28,309 bases of DNA, from contig JAWOGN010000387.1 of the NCBI GenBank assembly GCA_046496815.1, positions 1 to 28,309 on the forward strand. Direction: 5' to 3'. Positions 7,498-14,702 of the stretch are shown here, in pieces. The DNA comes from JAWOGN01 sp046496815 (GTDB lineage Bacteria; Desulfobacterota; DSM-4660; Desulfatiglandales; Desulfatiglandaceae). Both the position numbers and the translations under genes were made by a program. A model generated the notes under the pieces. That model ran no database searches, was not told where the DNA came from, and was given only the letters and a program-made list of their open reading frames with translations. Each line of letters begins with the position of its first letter. Positions within the stretch are counted from its first letter, which is position 1.

Positions 7498-8509
7498 GGT
7501 TCAGGCGGAAGAGGTCCTGTTTGTCGGAATCGATCTGGGAACTTCCAGATCAGCCGTGTCCACAAGCAGGGGAAGTCGAAAGTGGGTTCAAAGTTATGTG
7601 GGGTGGCCAAAGGATTTTGTGGCCAGTAAATTGCTTGGTAAGCGCGTCCTTTTTGGAGAAGAGGCACTTTCTCACAGGCTCTCTTTGCTCCTTTGCAGGC
7701 CTCTCGAGCACGGGGTCATCCGAGAAGGCACTGAAAAGGATGAAGAATCGGTGACCGAACTCATCGGGCATCTCATCGAACTGGCCGAGCCCAAAAGCGG
7801 CGACCGGATCTTCACTGCGATCGGTGTACCCGCTGAAGCGCTCAAGATCAACAAGAACGCCATACGGAACGCCGTCAAGAATTATTCCGAGAAACTCATT
7901 GTGGTTTCCGAACCGTTTGCGGTTGCCTTTGGACTCGATCTCCTGGACAACGCCATGGTGATCGATATCGGGGCAGGGACCGTCGATTTCTGCATTATGC
8001 ATGGAACGGTTCCCTCTGAGGACGATCAAAAATCCATCCTGACAGCCGGGGACTCTGTGGACCAAAAGCTCTTTGATCTCCTGTCGGAAAAATATCCGGA
8101 TGCCCATTTCACGCTCAACATGGTTCGACGATACAAAGAGCGCTTTGCGTTCGTGGGTGAACGGTCCAAGAAAGCAAAGGTGGAAATCCCCGTTAATGGC
8201 AAGATGATTGTTCACGACATCTCCAATGAAATCAAGGCCGCCTGCGAGAGCATCATGCCGGCCATTGCCGAAACGGCCATGGGAATGATCGCGAAATTTG
8301 ACCCCGAGTTCCAAGGGAAAGTCCGGGAGAAGATCATACTTGCCGGCGGTGGAAGCCAGATCGAGGGCATTCAGACCTATCTGGAAACCGCATTGTCCGA
8401 GCTCGCCCCCTGCAAGGTCACGTGTGTGGAAGAACCGCTGTATTGCGGAGCCGACGGCGCCCTGGCCCTCACCCGCGAGATGCCGGAAGAATACTGGGCC
8501 AATTTGTGA
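7481..8509 (+). CDS. mamK: MamK-like actin-family ATPase
   Basis: The 342-residue product begins at an ATG with GAAGGAGA about eight bases upstream. It carries the actin-fold motifs in order: phosphate-1 VGIDLGTSRSAV (15-26), connect-1 AIGVPA, the MamK-type catalytic SEPF with E144, phosphate-2 VIDIGAGTVDF (160-170) and adenosine motif IILAGGGSQIEGI (285-297). Further features match MamK rather than MreB, ParM or FtsA: GWPKDFVASKLLG, GTVPSEDDQ, ERFAFVG and a C-terminus of MPEEYWANL (MamK ends xPxxYWxxL). MamK polymerises into cytoplasmic filaments that position magnetosomes. No other magnetosome gene is in the window, so this is an orphan MamK-like filament protein whose partner here is a cell-wall amidase. 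Its role is open. Confidence 0.88.
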   Translation: MSTKDKVQAEEVLFVGIDLGTSRSAVSTSRGSRKWVQSYVGWPKDFVASKLLGKRVLFGEEALSHRLSLLLCRPLEHGVIREGTEKDEESVTELIGHLIELAEPKSGDRIFTAIGVPAEALKINKNAIRNAVKNYSEKLIVVSEPFAVAFGLDLLDNAMVIDIGAGTVDFCIMHGTVPSEDDQKSILTAGDSVDQKLFDLLSEKYPDAHFTLNMVRRYKERFAFVGERSKKAKVEIPVNGKMIVHDISNEIKAACESIMPAIAETAMGMIAKFDPEFQGKVREKIILAGGGSQIEGIQTYLETALSELAPCKVTCVEEPLYCGADGALALTREMPEEYWANL

Positions 8510-8576
8510 ACGGGTCGGAACGGCTAAATGCGAGGATGCACACGGTGCCTTAACGAAAACGATACAGAAAGCTAAT

Positions 8577-8606
8577 TTGACAAAACAGCCTGTTTTGCAA
8601 TAACGT
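8577..8606 (+). promoter_or_regulatory. Possible sigma70 promoter ahead of leader B
   Basis: TTGACA (8577-8582) is followed after 18 bp by TAACGT (8601-8606). The -35 is perfect but the -10 is poor. It lies about 40 bases before leader B and after the MamK-like gene, which has no visible terminator. Confidence 0.35.
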
Positions 8607-8645
8607 TGATCGAAATTTAAAGGAGGTAAAGGGTATAGGCACTTA

Positions 8646-8720
8646 GGGGACTTTGCTGACCAGCCATGGAAACAGGAAACCCGAACAGAGCGTCAACGCG
8701 AATCGTTCGGGCTTTTTTTT
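8646..8720 (+). promoter_or_regulatory. Leader element copy B (putative attenuator or riboswitch)
   Basis: GGGGACTTTGCTGA (8646-8659), a short hairpin (CCA...TGG), ACAGGAAACCCGAAC (8672-8686), an inner GCG...CGC stem and GTTCGGGCTTTTTTTT (8705-8720). The terminator stem CCCGAAC/GTTCGGG is intact. Compared with the other copies it has A for G before CCC and lacks the ACC triplet, so pairing of the two conserved blocks is weaker. Twenty bases later come GAGAGGAG and the ATG of a signal-peptide frame. Confidence 0.7.
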
Positions 8721-8740
8721 GAAACTTGAGAGGAGACAAA

Positions 8741-9010
8741 ATGCCGAAGTCAGCACCGCAGACATCCCTACTAGTGGTCATCCTTTGTCAAATAGCGTTG
8801 TTTACATGCGTTTTTTTCGTATGCGACAAGGCCAACGCTGCATTAAAGCATTTCATTCATGGGCTTTTGCAGATACTCCATTAGAGAATCCGTATTCACG
8901 GGAAAGCGCCTGCGACCATCTCATTCGAGGGGGTGCGAAGGCTTGGATCTACCGCTGCCTCTACTGCCACGGAGCTCGGTATCAGCACGTTGAAAGCGAA
9001 TAGCATGTAA
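8741..9010 (+). pseudogene. Signal-peptide frame interrupted by in-frame TAG
   Basis: An ATG six bases after GAGAGGAG starts a 47-residue frame, MPKSAPQTSLLVVILCQIAL FTCVFFVCDKANA, a convincing Sec signal peptide with ANA before A. It then meets TAG at 8882-8884. The same frame continues 41 codons to a TAA at 9008-9010, with a Thr/Ala/Ser-rich end (STAASTATELG). The arrangement mirrors the frame at 4445: leader element, ribosome-binding site, signal peptide, TAG, more open frame. It could be a real short exported peptide of about 13 mature residues or a decayed gene. No homology is recognised. Confidence 0.45.
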
Positions 9011-9080
9011 TTGATATCCAAAATCGGACCCGTGGATGTATCCTCCCGGGGCAGTAAAATGTTGAAGTTTTACGAAAAAT

Positions 9081-9123
9081 CTAACGGTGCTCTAATAATT
9101 TCCTAACAATAGAAAAGTAGAGG
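9081..9123 (+). promoter_or_regulatory. Pho-box-like triple repeat
   Basis: CTAAC (9081), CTAAT (9092) and CTAAC (9103) are spaced exactly 11 bp apart. A TAGAGG hexamer sits at 9118, the same 15-bp offset from the last repeat seen at the other sites, though it is a poor -10. Predicted transcription would cross a CCGCA...TGCGG hairpin (9156-9175) showing an AGGAGG loop and then enter leader C. Confidence 0.5.
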
Positions 9124-9187
9124 TCTCCTAAATTGAAATACTGATTCAACGCCACCCGCAAGGAGGAATCTGCGGAATAATCAAAAC

Positions 9188-9230
9188 CTAATCCGACACT
9201 AATACTGCCGTAACAAGGACGGTTTATAAC
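9188..9230 (+). promoter_or_regulatory. Pho-box-like triple repeat with good -10, driving leader C
   Basis: CTAAT (9188), CTAAT (9199) and GTAAC (9210) have exact 11-bp spacing and are followed by TATAAC at 9225-9230. This is the best example of the pattern in the window. The predicted start near 9237 would put leader C (9247) at the very 5' end of the transcript. Confidence 0.6.
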
Positions 9231-9246
9231 GCAATAAAATTTCGAA

Positions 9247-9324
9247 GGGTACTTTGCTGCCTCACCCGGTTTGAGAACCAGGAAGCCCGAATAAAGAGCA
9301 CGCTGCTCATTGTTCGGGCTTTTT
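9247..9324 (+). promoter_or_regulatory. Leader element copy C (putative attenuator or riboswitch)
   Basis: GGGTACTTTGCTG (9247-9259), a hairpin CTCA...TGAG, ACCAGGAAGCCCGAAT (9277-9292), an inner stem GAGCA...TGCTC and TTCGGGCTTTTT ending at 9324. An AAAGGAGG follows at 9349-9356, but no normal start codon lies at a suitable distance. The first clear gene downstream is the PEP-CTERM gene at 9680. Confidence 0.72.
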
Positions 9325-9679
9325 GTATTCAGGCCCGCAAGCAGCCGGAAAGGAGGTGGTAAAAAAGAGGGTATTCGTTGGGTGTGCAGTATCTACCGGA
9401 AACAGTTTATTCACGAGGTCTTCAGAAAAAATGCCAAACCCCGGGCGACCGGGGGACGGAAAGCCAAAGGGTCTGCCGACAAGTTGAATAGTTGATTTGA
9501 GAATTTGGAATATCGACAAATTATTCGTGAGATAAAAATGAAAAAATTGATACTTATCTACATTTTGTCCTATTCAACCATTCAGAAAGTTAACTATTTG
9601 ACCAAATCACCAGATCGCCGGGCCGCCTGAGGAAAAGAAGCTAAGAATCGTTAAACTTTATTTTGAAGGAGAATCTACT
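9325..9679. other. Leader region before the PEP-CTERM gene, no confident gene
   Basis: Three short frames cross 9356-9500 but each lacks a start codon at the right distance from the AAAGGAGG at 9349-9356, and their composition (Pro/Gly/Arg-rich) is unconvincing. It may be a decayed small gene like those after leaders A and B. Just before the next gene there is an AAACTTTATTTTGAAGGAG stretch resembling the one before 10500. Confidence 0.45.
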
Positions 9680-10429
9680 ATGAAAAAACCTTTGATAATT
9701 GTTGCCGCATTCATGTTTGTAGTTGGTATTGCCGGCAACGCCATGGCTGCCTTTGAAGCGGGCAATATTATTTTGACCGCTTATCAAGGCACACATACTG
9801 ATACCAGTGGGAATGAAGCCTATTACGATCTGGGTGCCTACGACGGCAGCGGCCTTCCCACCACTGCCGTGGACACCGGTATCAATCTGGGCGATTTCGT
9901 GGGGGAAACCACCCCGTGGAGTGAAATCAAGGTGGGTGCAGTCGGTGGTACCTGGGACTTTGAATTTAACGCGCTCCCCGTTGTTTTCGGATCCGACTCA
10001 CCGGGGGACAACCAGTTTAGCAGTAAAGTCTTTTTCGAGACAGCCTATGAGAATTTTAACCTTAACAATGCCACTTTTGATTTCGGCGGGGGTATTGCCA
10101 CAAGCAAGGCTACCGATGCGGAAAGCAGCGCGCAAAGCTACTCGAACTATTTTAACAAAGTCGCCCTTCCCGGCACTTATGCACTAACTGTTAATGCGAC
10201 CGGTGATTTCGGTGCCGAAGTTCAATTGGGCGTGGGCCAATACGATCTTAATCTTTACACCATTGCCGGCGAAGGTATTCCGTCGTTAATGGGAACCCTT
10301 ACCCTGGATACCGACACTTCCAATGGCAACTTGTGGGTTAGTTATACTCAGGTTCCGATTCCGGGCGCCCTTGTGCTGCTGGGTTCCGGCCTGTTAACTT
10401 TGTTCGGTATTCGAAGAAAGAAAAGGTAA
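9680..10429 (+). CDS. PEP-CTERM-type sorted secreted protein
   Basis: This 249-residue protein has a Sec signal peptide (about residues 1-23, ending NAMA before AFEAG) and a C-terminal sorting signal: VPIPGA, a hydrophobic stretch LVLLGSGLLTLFGI and a basic end RRKKR. This is the PEP-CTERM (VPxPGA variant) signal handled by exosortase, which cleaves and attaches or exports the protein, usually with exopolysaccharide. No exosortase is in this window. The middle is Gly/Asp/Asn/Thr-rich and lacks cysteines, consistent with a beta-rich surface protein. The start has GAAGGAG upstream. The next gene begins 71 bases later with a similar 5' sequence, so they are probably co-expressed. Confidence 0.85.
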   Translation: MKKPLIIVAAFMFVVGIAGNAMAAFEAGNIILTAYQGTHTDTSGNEAYYDLGAYDGSGLPTTAVDTGINLGDFVGETTPWSEIKVGAVGGTWDFEFNALPVVFGSDSPGDNQFSSKVFFETAYENFNLNNATFDFGGGIATSKATDAESSAQSYSNYFNKVALPGTYALTVNATGDFGAEVQLGVGQYDLNLYTIAGEGIPSLMGTLTLDTDTSNGNLWVSYTQVPIPGALVLLGSGLLTLFGIRRKKR

Positions 10430-10499
10430 CATTGCCGAAAGAAACAAGATCTATAAAAAGCGAGTGGTTAGTTTAACTTTATTAAAGGAGACGTGTAAA

Positions 10500-11972
10500 A
10501 TGAAAAAAATACCTTTTATTTCAATCGCTTTGGCGACCATTTTCGGTATGACCGCTGCGGCTTCGGCTGCAACTTATACCGTTAACATGTGTGGTGCTTC
10601 AGCACAGGCCGGTTTCTGGGAAGCTTCCGGAGCCGCCGTTGTTGTAGATGAATATAATTGTGATTCTGGTGTTTTGGACTGGGAAACCGGTAATGACAAA
10701 AACTTGATCATCAGGGGTTTGAATTGTACTGTTGACAGTACTGGCACCAAAGATGACACTGTTTACGTTCGGTATCTGGCATCCAACTCCGCCACCGGTT
10801 GTAACAACTATACCTGCGGTTCTCAAAACTATGCACTTCCCTCATCTTGTAGTTTTAATCCGGCTAGTCCTGGTTCCTGCACTCAAACAGAGGCTGATGA
10901 ATGTCAGCTGGGTTGTGCCGACGTTCCCTGCCCTGCCTTCAACGCGTCAACAAGAGGCGCTGGCAGTAATTGTTCGACAGGAGGATTGGTGCAAGTCGGC
11001 CCTATTGCGTATACCGCTGATACCGAAATTTTTCAAGGTGTGGTTGTTCCCTTCGGTTTTATCGTAAACGACGCTGTTACCCATAGCGTATGTGACTATA
11101 CTGCTGTTTATGACGATATCGCTGTTAGGCCGAATCCCGGAGACGTCGAGTGGGCATATAACAAGGACGGGTGGCAATGTGATCCCGATAAGGCTGATGC
11201 CTGCCGTGGCGATTACAAATGTATAGACGGGTTCTGTCAGGACGGTATTGGAACCAGGACTTGTGTCACCGCAGCCGACTGTAAAGAAACCATCTGCCCC
11301 ACCTGTGTGAGAAAGCCCCTGGACAACTTGAGCCTCCTGCAGGTCTGCCATATCTTCTCAGGTGCTGTCGACAACTGGCGTGATTTTGGCCCCGCTTTCT
11401 CTGAGGTTCCAGTCACGAGATGTATGCGTATGGCCGGTTCCGGTACCCATCAGACCATGATCAATGCTGTAATGGATCTTTGCGGCCTTAGCATTCTGAC
11501 CAGAACAGCACCGCCTTATACATGCCACTATACGAGTTCCACCGACCTGACCCGATGCGTTGACAATGCCTCCGGCGGTATCGGCTATGCCGATGCCGAC
11601 AAGGCTATGTTCACATCAGGCCTCAACAACGGCGTCCATCAGCTCAAATTAAACGGCAGCGCTCCCAGCCGTTACGACATCGCCTCGGGTAAATACCTTT
11701 TCTTTTCCTCCCAGGTATGTTTCATGGATCCTACCATTGCGGCCTGTCATACTGGGGCTGATGCTCTTGATGCCGCAATCCTAAGAGAGATTCAGACAAG
11801 AGCTGCTAATCCCACATATCTGGCCTTCTCGAATTTCGAACAGCGAGCCTACTTTTGGGCCACCCAGGATGAAATGCTGGTCGAAAGACTGAATGGCGAT
11901 CCTAGAAACTTTCCAACAAACGTGCCGGCTCTCAATAGGCCCGGTGCCTCTGACGACCGCAGTGATTGGTAA
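10500..11972 (+). CDS. Cysteine-rich PstS-like periplasmic binding protein
   Basis: Start 10500 follows TAAAGGAG; residues 1-23 are a signal peptide (ASA before ATYTV). The 490-residue protein shows features of the PstS-like substrate-binding fold: CGASAQAGFW near the mature N-terminus (31-40), VCHIFSGAVDNWRDFG (282-297), MAGSGTHQTM (311-320, matching the phosphate-contacting GSGT loop) and GGIGYADADK (359-368). It has about 27 cysteines. Many cluster at 101-158 and 227-269; the second cluster (CRGDYKCIDGFCQDG and CVTAADCKETICPTC) looks like a disulfide-rich insert. It lacks the usual pstC/A/B transporter neighbours. It may bind phosphate or a similar oxyanion outside the cell, or be a structural derivative of the fold. 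A strong terminator follows. Confidence 0.72.
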   Translation: MKKIPFISIALATIFGMTAAASAATYTVNMCGASAQAGFWEASGAAVVVDEYNCDSGVLDWETGNDKNLIIRGLNCTVDSTGTKDDTVYVRYLASNSATGCNNYTCGSQNYALPSSCSFNPASPGSCTQTEADECQLGCADVPCPAFNASTRGAGSNCSTGGLVQVGPIAYTADTEIFQGVVVPFGFIVNDAVTHSVCDYTAVYDDIAVRPNPGDVEWAYNKDGWQCDPDKADACRGDYKCIDGFCQDGIGTRTCVTAADCKETICPTCVRKPLDNLSLLQVCHIFSGAVDNWRDFGPAFSEVPVTRCMRMAGSGTHQTMINAVMDLCGLSILTRTAPPYTCHYTSSTDLTRCVDNASGGIGYADADKAMFTSGLNNGVHQLKLNGSAPSRYDIASGKYLFFSSQVCFMDPTIAACHTGADALDAAILREIQTRAANPTYLAFSNFEQRAYFWATQDEMLVERLNGDPRNFPTNVPALNRPGASDDRSDW

Positions 11973-12009
11973 TAGCTGGTGTCGCTTTTTAGTATAAGAA
12001 GCTGAGTTG

Positions 12010-12046
12010 AACAAGTGGGCTGCTTCGGCAGCCCACTTGTTATTGT
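12010..12046 (+). terminator. Intrinsic terminator after the PstS-like gene
   Basis: A perfect 14-bp stem (AACAAGTGGGCTGC with its complement) closes a TTCG tetraloop, from 12010 to 12041, followed by a short T-rich tail. It ends the PEP-CTERM/PstS-like unit, 37 bases after the stop codon. Confidence 0.8.
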
Positions 12047-12432
12047 AAATTGGCTTAACGGCAAAAACATAAGCCCTGAACCAAATGATTCGAGCATCCT
12101 CTACCTGCACGCCCATCAACCGTGATGAAAAGGGACCTTAAAACCTTGTCTTTCAAGTCTTCTGAATACTCTATAATTCAATACTAATCCGGATTTAATA
12201 AAACCCAAATATTTGGTTGAAATAGTTCATAGTCGCCTAGCAGCACACAGGCCGCGGCTGGATTGAAGGTATATTATGGAATTTTGACCACTTACGAATT
12301 TTGATGGCCATGCAGCAGCCATTACTTATACCCAATAGCATTCGGCTCTCACGGTTTTGATCCCTTTAGTGCCGCTTTTTAGGAAGCAATAAAAAAAGAG
12401 AATACTGACATATAACAAAGGAGGGAAAGTTC
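12047..12432. other. Intergenic region with a weak 11-bp repeat
   Basis: No gene is seen in this 386-base stretch. ATAAT (12173), CTAAT (12184) and TTAAT (12195) repeat at 11 bp, with TATTTG at 12210. This is a degraded version of the Pho-box-like pattern and could be the promoter of the gene at 12433, but it is AT-rich enough to be chance. Confidence 0.35.
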
Positions 12433-14448
12433 ATGACGAATTTAAGGAATCTAATCACCGTTTGCATCATCATTTGCGGTATGCCGGTAGTTTCGTGGAC
12501 CGGCGGACCTAACGCCGAGGATCAAGCGCAAACGGGGCGTGGACTGCATTATACTTGCCGGGATGATGGCGGTAAACTCATCGTCACCACTGAAAAAGCT
12601 GTGGCTGAATCATCCGAAGATACCAAATCGCGCGTTTTTTTGGAAAAGGAGTCATACGAACCCGTCGATATCACTGATTACGAGCCTGGAAAAATCGGTA
12701 AAAAAAAGGATTCGCTCGAGTATCTGGAGGATGTGCTGGTGAAAAAACTTGCAGGGGAGGCAGTGAGCTGGCCCATTGGAACTGAGCGAACCCTCGAAGT
12801 GTATGCTGAAACCCAGGACCACCTGCCTGCTAGCGAGCGTGAGATACAGCTTGCGCGCACCAAGTCTCTACCTAAAAAGAAGATATATGACAAGTCGATC
12901 TTCACTGCCATGACTGGAAGCAAGGCGGCTCTCGGGGAGCCGGTGAATCTGAATTTCGGTATTGAAGGTAAGGTGGTTGCCGTAAGAGAGAACGAGGTTG
13001 AGGTCCACTTCGCACCCGAGTCGGAAATACCCCTGGAGGGGCCATTTGGTCCGGTGATCGTACGTGATAAGGGGAATTCTCTCGTAACTGAGATCGAAAT
13101 GCAAAAAGGGGATCTGGTAAAGCTCGGGGTTATCGTTGGGCAAATTGCCGAGGTGGGTGAAAGCACTTTCCGCGTCGATTACAATCATCCTTTCGGCGGC
13201 AGGACATTGACTTGCGATGTGGCGGTAAAAGCTCTTGATAGGCCGCTTACACCCTCCATGCAAGCAACGCAAAAGGACGCTGCCGGTGCAAATCCCCCGG
13301 CTTCGGCAATTACCGCGACTGAGACACCAACCCAATCATCCATTGAAAAGGATGAACACTTTAAAGTGGTGGAGACCGGTGACATTGTGACCGTTGCCTA
13401 TAGCGCCACATTGGAATCAGGAGAGCTTCTGCGAACCACAGATGCGGACATTGCCTCAAATCCCGACCAGAAGACAATTAAGGGATTTTGGCAGGATGCC
13501 TTTGGACCTGAAACCATCATTGCCGGTGGCCAGGAGGATTTCCCCGGTCTGGGACATGCGGTATTGGGACTCCAGAAGGGAGACCAGCAGAAGGTCGTCG
13601 TGCCGCCCCAAAACGCCTTTGGTATGCGCGACATGAAACAGGTGTTCCAATATGACCGCACAAGGATAATCCCCGCAACGGTGACAATGCCCGCCCGGGA
13701 ATACACCAGTCGATTCGGCGGATTTCCGGTTAAGGATAAAACAGTGTCTTACAATGCGTATGTTAATGCTCAAATTGTCGATGTGAGCGAGAAGGGAGCT
13801 GTCCTGAAACTCTTCCCGGTGGAAGAAGAGATTAATGATGTTTTTGGCAAAACCCGCATGAAGGTGATTGACGATAACATTCATTTGCACCTCACGCCCA
13901 AGCTGGGCGCCAACTTCGAGCTTGGTAAGAGAAAGGGGCGAGTGATCGCCGTGGACAGCCTAAAATTTACCGTGGATTTCAATGATCCCTTGGCCGGCAA
14001 AAATCTTGTGTACGATCTCAAGGTGCTTGATCTGACCAAAGCCGCTGAATTTTCCGATCTGAATATTCAGTGGATTGAGGATTATGAAAAGGGCATGCAA
14101 GCCATTGAAGAAATGAAAAAGCCGGCCGTCCTGGTGCTGTATGCGGACTGGTGCGGTTACAGCAAGAAACTGTTCGATACGACCCTCCAGGATCCCAGGA
14201 TCAAGATGATGAAAGACGACTTTGTCTGGGTAAAGGTGGACTCGCACGAGCAGAGTGATCTCAAGCAATTATACGAGCAGACCGGATTTCCCATGACCGT
14301 TCTGCTGGATGCCGGGTATAACAAAATTGAGGTAATAGATGGCTTCCGACCGGCCAATGAGTTTAAGGCTGCGTTAGAAAAGGCGCTCAATGATGTCAAA
14401 ATAGGGGCGAAGCTGAAGGCAAAAAGCCAAATGAAAGAAGAGACATAG
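12433..14448 (+). CDS. Secreted protein with two SlyD-like FKBP modules and a CxxS thioredoxin domain
   Basis: This 671-residue protein starts after AAAGGAGGG with a hydrophobic export signal (about 1-22). Residues ~37-270 and ~310-540 are two related modules. Each ends in a SlyD-type FKBP signature (VDYNHPFGGRTL at 248-259; VDFNDPLAGKNL at 514-525). The second also keeps an FKBP core (GDIVTVAYSATLESGELL, GLGHAVLGLQKGD and VVVPPQNAFGM). The first has lost most core residues. A thioredoxin fold follows (about 548-655) with WCGYS at 573-577 in place of WCxxC and a cis-proline at P620. It is probably a periplasmic folding factor combining prolyl isomerase or chaperone activity with a monothiol thioredoxin. 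The neighbouring cysteine-rich exported proteins make attractive clients; that is inference. Confidence 0.8.
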   Translation: MTNLRNLITVCIIICGMPVVSWTGGPNAEDQAQTGRGLHYTCRDDGGKLIVTTEKAVAESSEDTKSRVFLEKESYEPVDITDYEPGKIGKKKDSLEYLEDVLVKKLAGEAVSWPIGTERTLEVYAETQDHLPASEREIQLARTKSLPKKKIYDKSIFTAMTGSKAALGEPVNLNFGIEGKVVAVRENEVEVHFAPESEIPLEGPFGPVIVRDKGNSLVTEIEMQKGDLVKLGVIVGQIAEVGESTFRVDYNHPFGGRTLTCDVAVKALDRPLTPSMQATQKDAAGANPPASAITATETPTQSSIEKDEHFKVVETGDIVTVAYSATLESGELLRTTDADIASNPDQKTIKGFWQDAFGPETIIAGGQEDFPGLGHAVLGLQKGDQQKVVVPPQNAFGMRDMKQVFQYDRTRIIPATVTMPAREYTSRFGGFPVKDKTVSYNAYVNAQIVDVSEKGAVLKLFPVEEEINDVFGKTRMKVIDDNIHLHLTPKLGANFELGKRKGRVIAVDSLKFTVDFNDPLAGKNLVYDLKVLDLTKAAEFSDLNIQWIEDYEKGMQAIEEMKKPAVLVLYADWCGYSKKLFDTTLQDPRIKMMKDDFVWVKVDSHEQSDLKQLYEQTGFPMTVLLDAGYNKIEVIDGFRPANEFKAALEKALNDVKIGAKLKAKSQMKEET

Positions 14449-14627
14449 ACCCGACGTATCCCTGACCCCTCTCTCTGATCAGAGTGCCGGATTCATTGAT
14501 TCATTGGACGATCGGTTCAGCATCTTATTTGGATAGAGCGAGAGAAGCCTCGGATAGTATGACAAGTGTCTGCAAAGGCGTTTTTGGGGAAGGCTTCCTT
14601 TTTGTCTGCTCTTTTCGGCAAGCGCTA

Positions 14628-14656
14628 TTGACTTGGGTCGGCGATTTTGATACGTA
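14628..14656 (+). promoter_or_regulatory. Possible sigma70 promoter ahead of leader D
   Basis: TTGACT (14628-14633) is followed after 17 bp by TACGTA (14651-14656). The -10 is poor. It would start a transcript about 40 bases before leader D, the element ahead of the haemagglutinin gene. Confidence 0.3.
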
Positions 14657-14702
14657 GTTTAGACCTTTTTTAAAGAAATATATCCCAAAATTTTAGATTC
14701 TC

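Noticed and set aside
7550..8314. Long reverse-strand open frame opposite the MamK-like gene
   Set aside because: It is antisense to a clearly recognised gene, has no start signal and shows no family motif. The same applies to reverse frames opposite the amidase, FKBP and haemagglutinin genes.
6310..8509. Part of a magnetosome gene island
   Set aside because: Only the MamK-like gene is present; no mamA, B, E, I, M, P, Q or mad-type gene is recognisable in 28 kb.
8653..9003. A 116-residue frame overlapping leader B
   Set aside because: It starts inside the terminator structure, has no ribosome-binding site and a frame without protein-like features; the ATG at 8741 in another frame has a good site and a signal peptide.
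9310..9519. Short frames on both strands after leader C
   Set aside because: None has a start codon at a suitable distance from the AAAGGAGG at 9349, and their composition is poor.
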